NCBI GenBank assembly: GCA_018292915.2
Contig: JACVVK020000018.1
Location: 1,528,001 to 1,592,000 of the forward strand
Source: Batillaria attramentaria
Lineage: Eukaryota; Mollusca; Gastropoda; Batillariidae
Length of the DNA: 64,000 nt
Direction of reading: 5' to 3'
Positions 17,301 through 26,941 of this stretch are shown here, piece after piece. Position numbers and translations under genes: made by a program. Position 1 is the first letter of the stretch, and each line of letters starts with the position of its first letter. Below the pieces are notes generated by a model that was not told where the DNA came from, searched no databases, and saw only the letters and a program-made list of their open reading frames with translations.

Positions 17301-18053
17301 ACCTTGACCTTCAGTGAAGGTCATTCAAACGGTATGTCTTGGAAGGTGTTACTGCTGTCTATCAGCAAACCAGGTTTGATGCTTCTACCATTTATTGTTT
17401 CTGAGAAAATGCCCATGTTAAGGTTTTCGAAGCATTTCCGCAAACAGCTTGTATGGCCTTGACCTTGACTCAAAGTCACTGAATACAGGTATGTCAGTAA
17501 AGTTGTTGTCAATGGCTATCATCATGCAAAGTTTGATGTCTCTGCTGGCTTTTCTAGATTCTGAGAAAATGCCAATGTAAAATTTCCAAACAGACAGCTT
17601 TGGTGACCTTGACCTTGGATCCAGGCCAGTCAATATGGTATGTTTTGAAAGGTCTTACGGCTGTCTATCAGCACGCCAAGTTAGGTGCCTCTGCTGTTCA
17701 TTGTTTCTGAGAAAATGCCAATGTTAAGGTTTTGGAAGGTTTCCGCTAAAGAGCTTTTATGGCCTTGACCTTGACTCAAACTCACTAAATACAGATATGT
17801 CAGTAAAGGTGTTGTCAATGTCTATCATCATGCAAAGTTTGACGTCTCTGGCTTTTCTAGATTCTGAGAAAATGCCAGTGAAAACTAGCAGACAGACGGC
17901 TTTAGTGGCCTTGACCTTGGGTCAAGGTCAATCAATATGGTATGTTTTGAAAGGTCTCATGGCTGTCTATCAGCAGGCCAAGTTTGGTGCCTCTGCTATT
18001 TGTAGATTCTGAGAAAAAGCCAATGTTAAGGTTTACTGTGGACACACACACAG

Positions 18054-18086
<33 letters not shown>

Positions 18087-21000
18087 GACGACGGAGGGCT
18101 ATTACATAGACTCACTTTGTTACACAAGTGAGCCAAAAATTGGTAACATAGTTTGTTTTTTGTTGTTGCTTGTTATGATACAGAGACTGAAAGATATCCC
18201 AGAGACTGCCTACTACCCACTGCTGGAAGATGAGTAAGTGTCGTCTACACAGTAAGATTGTCTTAGGAGCCACTTTGTGTTGTGTAGGTCATTTCGTTTT
18301 ACACAGCCACCTGTCCAAGGTGCAACTCTTCCTGGGGCTGTCGGTGGTCCAGTGGTTAAGAGACTTGTCACCAATGCGAGAGGTGGGGGGTTCAAGTCCC
18401 ACTTGGGGCAAAAGAATTTTTCCTTCTCGCATTTGGCACCGTTCATTCGGGCCGATCGTCGGGGGTTCTCTCCGGGTACTCCGGCTTCCTCCCCCTCTGC
18501 TTTGGAAATGTTCAGCCCGCCAAATGTGAAAAATAAATGCAATTCTAAATTCCAAAATTTGAATAGCTGAGCTGACTTTTCGCACCGTGTGATTGTAATG
18601 TGTTTATGTCCAGTGTGTGAGAGAATGCGTGTGATTCACATGAGCGTGGGTGGTGGGTTCAGTTCGCAGTGCTTTGAGCCAATTCACGAAATTGGGTAAA
18701 GCGCCTATACAATACTCATTATTATTATTATTACTATTATCTGGTGCCTCAAGAGGACACTTTACACAGGTATCTTATCCTCATGCACTTATCCTCCCAC
18801 CCTACCCCACCTCACCTGTAAGTTTGATTCATTGATTTTCACTATATTTGAAGGTAGAGCATACACCATTTCTTTTCATCTGTTTGCTAGCAAGTATTCT
18901 TGGCAGTATATTTAGTCCCATGGTGTCTGTTATGCAGAACCAGTGTTGATACCGGCCAGTTGCCCACATCACCCAGCGCTGGTGACCTAACCCAGACTGC
19001 CAGCCTGCCGCTCATTATCAGAGAACGAGACATTGAGTATCAGGTACACGCCCACTTTGATGTCAAACACTGAATGCCAGGATGAAATGTGTATAAAATT
19101 TCAGTTAAAGATTTGGCTGGAAATTTCTGCAGCATGATAAAGTACCAAACAACTTTTATAAGTATCGGAAATGCTGTGTCAGGTTTTGGGTTTTGGAAGG
19201 GGGGGGGGGGGGAATAAGAGATTTCTTTTTATGGGTTAATAATGTGTTCTTTGTTTTGTTGCGCTTTTAATTTTTTAGCAGTCTACATTGTTGCACAGTT
19301 TTGTGGTACCACGATTATTTGCTGGTGCACATCAACAGCAGTGTACATCCTGACCGGTAAAATCCAAGCAGTAAGTTGAATGATCTGTTTTGTAGTTCCA
19401 TCGCATCATTCTGTATGAGCGCCTGCTGAAGGCTTACCCCTACAAGCGTCCTCACATTTGGAAGGAGGCTCGTGTGGACATCCCACCTTTGGTCCGGGCT
19501 CACGTCTGGGCAGCTCTTTTGGAGGTGGAGGTGAGAATGGCTTTTATCCCACTAATGGTGGGATTAAATGTATTGATATGATGCTAGGGCAAAGCTTGCA
19601 TTGCCCACTCCAACAAACATGACAAGACAATTTTGTATGTGAGATGGTTTTCTGGAGAGTTTGGTTTGCCATTTTGTATACATAATTTTTGGATGCCTTC
19701 ACCGATGATGATTATTTAGCATTGTTTTTCTTTGTAGTGCTGTAGTTTGTATCATTTATCTGCTTTTTGTCCTGTCCAGGGTGATATTGAGGGGATATAC
19801 AATGACATTGACAAGGAGACACCCATCCCCACTGACCGACAGGTAAATTACTTTTTCCCTTTTCCTTTTGTTTTTTTCTCCTTAACCAGTAATACAGTGT
19901 CCAATAGGGTTACAGTGGATAAGACTGATATGCTGCAGGGTATATATCTGCTGTCTGTCTTCTGAACTGAACAGATTGAGGTGGACATTCCTCGATGTCA
20001 CCAGTACCATGAACTATTGTCATCCCCCACGGCTCACACTAAATTCAAGCGGCTGCTGAAAGCCTGGGTGGTCAGCCATCCCCAGTATGTGTACTGGCAG
20101 GGACTTGACTCACTGTGTGCTCCATTCCTCGCTCTCAGCTTCAACCATGAGGGTCAGTGTGGAGATTTATGTGTTATAATAAAGTTGGAAAGCATTGAGT
20201 AAGATTCACTTTTCAGGTTAGTGTACATCGGCGTGCAGGTTCTTTTTAGCGTAAAAAAAATATTAGGGGTTTAGTCCTTTGATGCTTTTCTCAATGATTT
20301 CAAGTTTTCTTAAACTGGTACATGTACTGCCCAAGTGAAAACTTTTAACACAGATGACTACCTACACAAATTTTCTGCCCAGTTTTTGTGTTCATTTTGC
20401 TCAGTCACCAGCTATGGATGGTAAAAACCAAATAGTGAGACCCACGCGTAAACACTAGATTATCCCTATCTTGCATGATCAGTTACCTTCTCTCCTACTG
20501 TACTAAATTATCTCACAAACTTGACTGTGGTGTTGTTTTCATTGTTCAGCATTGGCCTATTCCTGCCTGACTCGCTTCATTCCAAAGTACTTGAACAAAT
20601 TCTTCCTCAAGGACAACTCTCCCATTATCCAAGGTTGGTCAGCTGAGACTGTCATACACTGATCAAATACCAGATCTCTCTCCATCTGTCTCCCTCCCTC
20701 TCATGTGTTTTATGTATCTTTGACCAGTGTGTGAGCCAAAAGATGAAGGTACATGGTTGAAGTGTGAAATGTTTGTTCATGTTTACCATATTCTCCAACC
20801 CTGGTAGTGCTAGGTCCAGAATATTCCGGGCTTCCTCTGTGGCTTTTTCAGCATAAGACAAATTGATTCTGCAAGACCAGGGTTAAGATCTGAATGCCAT
20901 ATCAGCTTTGAAGAATGACGCGTCATCAGATAAACTGACCACCATTTCTGTCTCAACATATTCTGCGCCCTTGCCTTTTTAATTTTGTTAGTTATTCTGC

Positions 21001-23902
21001 TGTTACGTTGCCATGCAGAGTACCTAGCTGTGTTTGCTCACCTGATCGCATTCCATGACCCAGAGCTCAGCAATCACTTGGATGGAATTGGTTTCATTCC
21101 TGATGTGAGTATCTGCTTACTTGTCTGGAAGTCTGTTTTGATTTCAGTGGTGTTTAAATCAGTGATGCGTAATAAGTGCTAAGTGAAATTGGCAATTATA
21201 CCGCTGATGTTCTGTCATGATGGTAAGTACAGTACATGTATACCTCCCGGTATACATTTATGATAGTTGTTGCTTGGTGCTTGTTTCCAGTTAGCAAGGA
21301 TACCTAAGTACGGTTTGAAAAAGTCTGGTTTTGTAACACAGGTTTGTTTTGTTGCAGCTTTACGCCATTCCTTGGTTTCTGACCATGTATGCACGTGAGT
21401 TTTTTTTCTTATGTCCTGGTGAAACTTCTGATGGTTTACACTTGATATGAGATCCAGGCTAAACATTCTCTAACACTTTACTGACTTTGAGTTCTACTGT
21501 TATGATTTGGAAGAATTTGGTTTGGTTTCATTTTTAACTTATTTCTGAATACTTTTTCTCCGTGTTAGCAGTTTACTGCATGCCTTGTTCCTACTCTTCG
21601 GGTCAGTAAATAGCAGGGGAACGACACACTGTGCCAACAGGGACTCAAAAGGGCCCTAAGGTCAGAGGGCATTGCGCCAATCAAGAGCGTTAACTGCCCC
21701 TTCCTCGACGGCATAGTTTCAGCTGCCCTCGTATATGTGTTTGTGATTATAGTTTTCTTTTGTTGCAAAGGCTTAGTTGCAGCTGAATTTGTTCTCAATG
21801 TCTGTACACAGATGTGTTTCCCATGCACAAAATCTTGCATCTATGGGACACGCTGCTGCTAGGCAACTCGTCTTTCCCACTGTGCATTGGGGTGGCCATC
21901 CTCCATCAGCTGCGTGATCGCCTACTGTCATTTGGTTTCAATGAGTGCATCCTACTCTTCTCTGATATGCCAGGTGAGGAAAACCTGCGCGGACATCTAG
22001 ATCAGTGTATACTTGCACGTTTGTGTTTTGTAGAGGAGTATAGAGACTCTGTTGTCTGTTAACCTACATTTATACAGACCGTGAAACTTATCAGAAACTC
22101 CAGATTCAGCGGCGGTTCAAATTTGCTTGTTTCTTCTTTCAGAAATTGACATTGAGCGGTGTGTGCAAGATTCCATCAAGATTTTCTGCAGCACACCAAA
22201 GAGTGCCACCTTCCGCCAGCACGCTCGCTCCAACAGGAAGATCAAGACAGAGGACAGACCCAACCTGTCCTACTACAGCCGTGACTACAACGAACAGCCA
22301 CAGAGTGAACTGGTAATGTTTTGGTGTGATTCTGGAATTATTTCAAGCTACAGGGAAAAGTATAAAATGGTAGAAGGGACTAAGTGCTTCTCCAAGTCCA
22401 TGTCATTTAGGCACTTTTACCGACGACAGTAGAGATCATCCTTGGTGCGACGCATGCTTGTTCCTGAACTGGTGTGTTATTTTGATATTAATGTCAGATG
22501 GAGTTATGTGGGAAATCTTTCTCGAAAGCCACACTGTATGCACTGCTGTACATCAGAATGTTTAACTACATACTTCTGATGGCAAGAGTCTTTGTAATTA
22601 CCAGTGAGTGTACTGTTGTCTCTTTTCAGTCAATGGAACCCATTGCTATAGAGGAACTGAAGGCAGAGAAATGTCCGCGGGTCTCGGCCGAGGACTTGAT
22701 AGAGCTGGGTGAACTGGCAGGGACAGCCTACTCTCGCAGTCCCACCAAGAAACGGCAGAACAGCAAACCCATGATCCTCATCGTGGATGTCCGCAGTCAT
22801 GACGAGTATCCTTTGTTCATAAACTGGGAAATACTAGTTTTGCATGAGCAGTTCTACGTCAGCAGGAGACCACTGATGTTTATGGTTTATGTGAGGATCA
22901 CAGTCTGGTCGAAGCTGTTCTTTGTGGCTATTTCCAGTCTCAGTTGAAGCTTATGTGAGGCCTAGCACTCACACTTATTTTCAAAGTAAGACAGTTTGCT
23001 CCAAAAGATACATGTATGTGTGTGTGAGTTTTGGTGCCACACAAGGACCGAATTTTTGTGTGTGTTTATTGCGTCTGTTTTGGTTTCAGACCTTTTACCA
23101 GTTTGTAATGTTACGTTCCATGTCAAACTCATGTGTTCTTTTACAGTGTATTACAAATACATCGCAGGAGTACTTCTTTAGTGTGTGTGTCGTGAAAAGC
23201 AACAGGAGCAGCCCCTATCACTTATCAGTAGTCAGATTCCACAGGTGTATGGTGATGTACTGTGTCAATACACAAGTGTCCATGGAATACACATAAAGAT
23301 AGAGGAATGCGTCTTGAGTATGCATGTCTTGAATGCTACAGGGGCAGCGCCCATCATGATCGCTTCCTTATCAGTTGTCAGATTCCGCAGGGGGATGGTG
23401 CCTGGTAGTATCAACATTCCATTCATGACAGCGTTTTCTCCTGAGGGGGATTTGTCACCCTGCCCTGCCGTCACCACGCTCAACAGTCGCCGGAACCAGG
23501 TCATTGTTGTGATCGGCAACCGCGGCCGCAACGCTTCAAATGTGAGTCAAACTGCACTCAACACAAACGTCAAAGTCAAATGCCGTCTCCGTGGATTGTT
23601 GTTGAAAATTCAGAAACTTCACAGTGTCTTCTTCTTGTTTTTTGTTGTTGTTTTTTTTAAAGCCTTAAATGCTTTTGCTGTTCTGATTTCATATTATTGC
23701 AGGGAAGCTTGCATCTCTAAAGTTACGTTGTGTTTTTATTCAGTAACTGCCTTATTTTCTTGTTTATTTTGTTTGTTCTATTTATTTTCAGTTTGCCAAT
23801 GAGCTGCTGCGGCTGAACTACTCACGAGTTTGCGTTCTGCACAAAGGAATAGACGTGCTCAAATCCTCAGGGATCTTGACTGTGGCTCCTGCAGATATCT
23901 GA
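10102..23902 (+). CDS. TBCK: TBCK, pseudokinase-TBC-rhodanese protein
   Basis: TBCK (TBC1 domain-containing kinase) is a cytoplasmic regulator of mTOR signalling and of endosomal/mRNA trafficking (FERRY complex). Twenty-five exons: 10102-10294, 10571-10643, 10866-10980, 11227-11300, 11620-11761, 12375-12444, 12985-13040, 13275-13336, 14271-14328, 14690-14771, 14958-15096, 15864-15963, 18184-18233, 18938-19043, 19396-19530, 19780-19842, 19975-20152, 20550-20633, 21019-21104, 21358-21394, 21812-21973, 22143-22312, 22630-22805, 23382-23541, 23792-23902. The total is 2682 nt, 893 aa, equal to the human length as I recall it. The N-terminal kinase fold looks dead: no glycine loop, HRS for HRD, AEYG for DFG. 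The TBC domain keeps the arginine finger (IEVDIPR) and glutamine finger (YWQG). The C-terminal rhodanese-like fold ([19 protein letters not shown]) lacks the catalytic cysteine. The intron after 13040 begins with GC. Introns carry many mobile elements. Confidence 0.97.
11337..11382. repeat. (GT)n microsatellite
   Basis: About 23 GT units in the TBCK intron following exon 4. Confidence 0.95.
12579..12770 (-). mobile_element. Truncated copy of the 55.8-kb tRNA-SINE family
   Basis: The stretch matches the body of the SINE at 55786-56276 in the same forward order. Shared landmarks are a segment reading ATTATGCATGA, then CAGGGCC…CCATGCTTC, then a short A-rich gap followed by CCCAGCATTGACCAGGCCC (CCCGGCATTAACCAGGCCC in the other copy) and the TCTGGCATCTGTAGTG end. 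The tRNA-like head is not present here, so this is a 5'-truncated fragment in a TBCK intron. Confidence 0.75.
13355..13905. mobile_element. Dispersed repeat (copy 1), interrupted by a nested MITE
   Basis: It shares long collinear similarity with 43740-44037. Shared blocks include GATTAGTACAGCTC, GTTGTTTACACTTT, TACTGGAG..TCAGTGTGGT, CTTCTGTTGGC and GTCACTGTCCAGGTGTCT. Both ends carry a GGGCTAATKCYA motif in inverted orientation (left near 13359, right near 13890), suggesting a non-autonomous DNA transposon. It lies in the TBCK intron after exon 8. Confidence 0.7.
13579..13797. mobile_element. Nested MITE, 18-bp TIRs and CAGTG target duplication
   Basis: A 219-bp insertion absent from the homologous repeat at 43.9 kb. 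It begins CAGCGATTGTCAAATGCG and ends with CACATTTGACGATCGCTG, an inverted match with two mismatches. It is flanked by CAGTG at 13574-13578 and at 13798-13802. The interior is GC-richer than the host repeat and has further internal inverted pieces. The empty-site comparison with copy 2 supports the boundaries. Confidence 0.8.
14462..14553. mobile_element. TTAA-MITE family A, copy 1
   Basis: A 92-bp element with TTAA at both ends and inverted termini (TTAACCCTTGTCTTGCTGA against TTAACTGTGGTCTTGCTGA read from the right). Two further copies at 20796-20886 and 45020-45110 share the core GAATATTCCG…TTTTCAG…AAGACAAATT. TTAA target use is typical of piggyBac-like transposition. Confidence 0.85.
15361..15440 (-). 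mobile_element. SINE 3' tail fragment
   Basis: On the minus strand it reads GTAAAGCGCCTAGAGCTATA and then ends in (ATT)n. The same GTAAAGCGCCTA…ATTATTATT ending closes the SINE at 18336-18738, so this is a 3' relic of that family or of the LINE that mobilises it. Confidence 0.6.
15489..15511. repeat. Poly(G) tract
   Basis: An uninterrupted run of about 23 G in a TBCK intron, next to CA-rich sequence. Length may be unreliable in assembly. Confidence 0.85.
15581..15735. repeat. 30-bp minisatellite, five copies
   Basis: The unit ACATGGCATGGAGGGCGTAA plus TGACAAAAAA begins at 15581, 15611, 15641, 15671 and 15702. Copies are identical except for one extra A before the last. The array is in the TBCK intron upstream of exon 12. 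The homogeneity implies recent expansion. Confidence 0.97.
16110..16515 (+). repeat. Three tandem copies of a SINE 3' segment
   Basis: GTTGCCCC recurs at 16134, 16292 and 16441 (spacing 158 and 149). Each is followed by TTGATATCAC, GTGG(A/T)AAAGGA, TTAAACT and a C-rich tail, and linked by CCAGCTGGGGCCAAGTATT. These are the tail sequences of the tRNA-derived SINE at 36231-36432 joined head to tail without the tRNA head. Confidence 0.85.
16691..18140 (-). mobile_element. Helitron-like (Helentron/pearl-type) element, copy 1
   Basis: Read on the minus strand, the 3' end is a hairpin (GAGG…CCTC) followed by CTAG and then a host T, at 16691-16694. Inside this sits TTGGCTCACTTGTG at 16710-16723, repeated in inverted orientation at 18123-18136. 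The interior holds about eight tandem units of alternately about 150 and 155 bp (a roughly 305-bp dimer), each containing GACCTTGACCTTGA-type motifs, then a CA/GACA microsatellite at about 18041-18085. Short inverted ends, a 3' hairpin, CTAG-T and tandem cores are features of non-autonomous Helitron-like elements such as HINE/DINE-1 and bivalve pearl. No canonical 5' TC was seen. The element fills the TBCK intron before exon 13. Confidence 0.75.
18041..18085. repeat. CA/CAGA microsatellite inside the Helitron-like element
   Basis: It occupies the same place in both element copies (compare 27941-27978), just before GACGACGGAGGG, so it is part of the element rather than an independent microsatellite. 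Confidence 0.85.
18336..18738 (+). mobile_element. tRNA-derived SINE
   Basis: The head reads as a tRNA: an A-box-like GTGGTCCAGTGGTTAAGAG and a B-box-like GGGTTCAAGTCCC at about 18389-18401. A conserved central block follows (TCTCCGGGTACTCCGGCTTC). The element appears to end with GTAAAGCGCCTATACAATAC and an (ATT)n tail. It lies in the TBCK intron between exons 13 and 14. It is not a functional tRNA gene, because it lacks a clean acceptor stem and continues into the SINE body. Confidence 0.8.
20796..20886. mobile_element. TTAA-MITE family A, copy 2
   Basis: Same core as 14462-14553 (AGAATATTCCGG, CTTTTTCAGCATAAGACAAA, GCAAGACCAGGGTTAA). The left TTAA has decayed to CAA while the right TTAA at 20883-20886 is intact. 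It lies in the TBCK intron after exon 18. Confidence 0.8.
23193..23290 (+). pseudogene. Partial duplicate of TBCK exon 24 acceptor region
   Basis: CTTATCAGTAGTCAGATTCC and the following CACAGGTGTATGGTG match the true acceptor and start of exon 24 (CTTATCAGTTGTCAGATTCC and CGCAGGGGGATGGTG, 23369-23400). Upstream CAGGAGCAGCCCCTATCA also matches CAGGGGCAGCGCCCATCA. The copy lies about 150 bp upstream. Past about 40 nt the reading diverges and loses the conserved GSINIPF residues, so I treat it as a decayed duplicate rather than an alternative exon. Confidence 0.6.
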
Positions 23903-24428
23903 AATCTTGACAGAAAAATGTGACAAGACCTGGTCGCTGACAGAAATGAAAGAATCATTCTACGTCGCATTTGTTCCCTGTGAATTGAGGCTGCAATCCT
24001 TGGCTATGAGATTGTAGTCATCATGCAGTTCACATGTATAGCATGTGTGGCTTTGTTTTTAAAGGTTGTCTTCAGTAAGACGTGCTTCAGAATACAGCAC
24101 TGTCACGTAGCAACAGACTGGTCTCCCGTGTGTGTATGGCTGGGCCATGCACATATAGTTTTATGTTGTGAATGCTTTTCATCCAGCGCCCATGTGATAG
24201 ATCAGCAACAAACTGTCCTGTACAAGAGAAGGAAATGGCACCTACTCGTGGGCCCTATGACCTGTTACTGTGACTGGGCATGGCCTGAAATGATAAAAGT
24301 GCAATACAATTACTTGCTACATTTGTGAAACTGGTCATGCATATATATGTGTGCATGTTTACAAATGGTGTGAACATTTGTTCGGTCATTTTATCACTGT
24401 TCTTGGTGCATATGTGTGCTTTTATCAG

Positions 24429-24520
24429 TTAACTCTTTGACGACGGAGCGCAATTTCTGACACACGATTTCCTATAGGAAATCGTGTGTCAGAAATTGCG
24501 CTCCGTCGTCAAAGAGTTAA
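24429..24520. mobile_element. Perfect 92-bp palindrome with TTAA ends (foldback MITE)
   Basis: The left arm starts TTAACTCTTTGACGACGGAG and the right arm is its exact reverse complement through the centre at 24474/24475 (TTCCTATAGGAA). Arms are 46 bp with no mismatch that I can see. TTAA ends match TTAA-specific transposition. It is in the TBCK 3' UTR or just beyond the stop at 23902. Confidence 0.95.
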
Positions 24521-24953
24521 AGAGGAAAACTGTTGCTTTGTTTAGAGAGAGGTGATGGAAATGGTTTTGGAAGTTTGACACTAGCAGTTTATGGCCATTT
24601 CCTACGTTGGAAGGTGTGTTCATGGAAATCGCTGTAGGCAGTCTGTTAATGAGTATTTGCGAATGAAGTGGTTAGTTGTGTTTTCATAAGTTCAGTGAAG
24701 TTTGAATGTTAAAATGTGAAAAATTGTGTATGTGTCATTATTTTTATTTGGGGGGTGGGGGTCACATCACCATCTTTGCCATACATGTTTTAGTGTTTTT
24801 TGTTTCATTTTCGGGGGGAATTGTTCGAGAGGTTTTAGCAGTGGTACCGGAGAGCCTCACATATATCATTTGGGAATTGTTTTATTCTTCTGTTAAAATG
24901 GGTATTGTTCACTCCCCATCTCCTTCCCTCAACCCATCCCTGTTCCCTCCATA

Positions 24954-24959
24954 AATAAA
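24954..24959 (+). terminator. Candidate TBCK polyadenylation signal
   Basis: AATAAA about 1.05 kb after the TBCK stop. The 3' UTR would then include the 92-bp palindrome. Confidence 0.5.
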
Positions 24960-25120
24960 ATGCAATAGGAAAATCATCCCTGTGTTTCTGTCATCATTTC
25001 TTCTTAGCCCTTTCACAACTGCTTATGCTTCCAGCACTAAGTGCCTGACACTCAACCTGCAGCAGCAGCAACATTCCTCTCTAAAACTGCCCATCCCAGG
25101 CGCGGTTCTGCAGTATAGTA

Positions 25121-25338
25121 CCTAACTTTGAAGAGCTACAGCTTAAACACTACTCGCCCGATCACGTTTAAACTTATTTGGGCACAAAATGCTAACGAGG
25201 TTTCTTTACGATGCAGGGGTCTTTTCCAACCTAACTTTGAAGAGCTACAGCTTAAACACTACTCGCCCGATCACGTTTAAACTTATTTGGGCACAAAATG
25301 CTAACGAGGTTTCTTTACGATGCAGGGGTCTTTTCCAA
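25121..25338. repeat. Exact 109-bp tandem duplication
   Basis: CCTAACTTTGAAGAGCTACA begins at 25121 and again at 25230. The two 109-bp units read identically to the end (…GGGGTCTTTTCCAA). Identity implies a very recent duplication or an assembly duplication. Confidence 0.97.
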
Positions 25339-25891
25339 CCTTCTAGGCCCCTTATCAGAGGTTATTTCCCAAGTTCAGCGACTCCACTTCCTCAGTCATC
25401 TGCTACGGGTGGCGATCTGCGATGGCAGTTGTCTACTGGCAAGCGCCAGACAGCCACAAAAGTTGTGAGAGGGTGAACAAAGGTCGCAGGCCCAAGTTTT
25501 CATTGATTGATCAGGAATAATTGTTGCAGTAAGAAAGTCATCCCTGTGTTTCTGTCAGCATTTTTAATCAGCACAGGTGGTGGGCCCAAGTTTTCACTGA
25601 TTCATCAGGAATAACTATTATTTTGAACTGTTACTCGGAGATGAACACAAGTGGGAACAAAATTCTGCTGTCAGTGTGTGTGTGCGCATGTGTGTGTCAA
25701 AGATTACATACACATGCACACAAAGAGATCTGCCAACAATCGAAATGGCCAAGTGCCAGTAAGTGAGGTCAGACTGATCAGAAACCTCAAAGCAGCAGTG
25801 AATCAAACATTGTTTATTAAAATGTTTAAAATAATGCCCTAAAAAAACAGTGAATCCTCAAGAGAATCCAAAACTGACTTTTGCAAGCACA

Positions 25892-25955
<64 letters not shown>

Positions 25956-26941
25956 GAAACAAACATGGGAAAAATGCAAATGCGAACATTATCACCAACA
26001 AGACTTCTTTCGATCAAAATGAAAGCCTAATACTGATCAGTTATCAACGTGTAACAGGAATGCCCAAGAAAAACATGTAACAAAAACCACTTATAAAAAT
26101 GGAGGCACGAGAAAAGGATTGGCATACCAGTTTCACAGTCACAGTCTCAAAGTCAAAGTGAATGTTCATACATGTATGGTCTAAAGATTTGACTGAGCAG
26201 CTTTGCTTAACAGATATCAAGTACATGTCATCTAGGACATGCCAAGTGAAACAGTAATACTGTTAGTGTTAATACAACCATTACTCATCTCTGGTTCTCA
26301 TTCCAAGGAGGCAAGAAAAGACTACTATAAGATACCCTGATTATATCCTAATTTTTATTCACAGTCAACTAAGATATTTTCAACACATGCATGATGTGAG
26401 ATCTAACTTTACCGTGTTTTCGAAAATCAGCATCAATACTAACGAGTTCTTCACTCCCATTCTCCGCAATAACCACCACCACTCCAAAGCGACAAATATG
26501 AAAAAAAGGAATTTCCCGTCACCTTGCCTATGCTTCACTACGTGACAAAACTGCAATTAACAAGGACAAAAAAACAAAAATCTTTTTTTTTCTCCAGTGT
26601 ATGAAAGAATGTACTTTTCCTTCACTTCTGATATGTTTTGTTTTGCTTTTTCAGCTTAAAACACTCACAGAAAATCACACCACATCACAGACAAAAGGTA
26701 AAGAAGAAAATGTACTGTACTAAAATTACAGTATATATACCTAACACGTCCCATCGCTTTTCCAACCCCTCAGCACCTACGAACATTCTTTCAAAAGATA
26801 ATTTTGCTTTATCACCAATTCAGCTTGCCAGTGAGTTCTACAAAAATAAAACCAAAAAAAAAAGCAGTTACCAACACCCAGCAAAAGTTTTTGGGGAAAA
26901 TTCACCACAAAGTAAAATAAAAACACAAACTACACAACAAA

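Noticed and set aside
18336..18410. tRNA gene on the plus strand
   Set aside because: A and B boxes are present but the acceptor arms do not pair and the sequence runs into a SINE body and (ATT)n tail.
22922..23370. Plus-strand open frames between TBCK exons 23 and 24 as coding
   Set aside because: They continue from exon 23 past a good donor (GA|gtatcc) and do not resemble TBCK; splicing to 23382 restores the rhodanese-like sequence.
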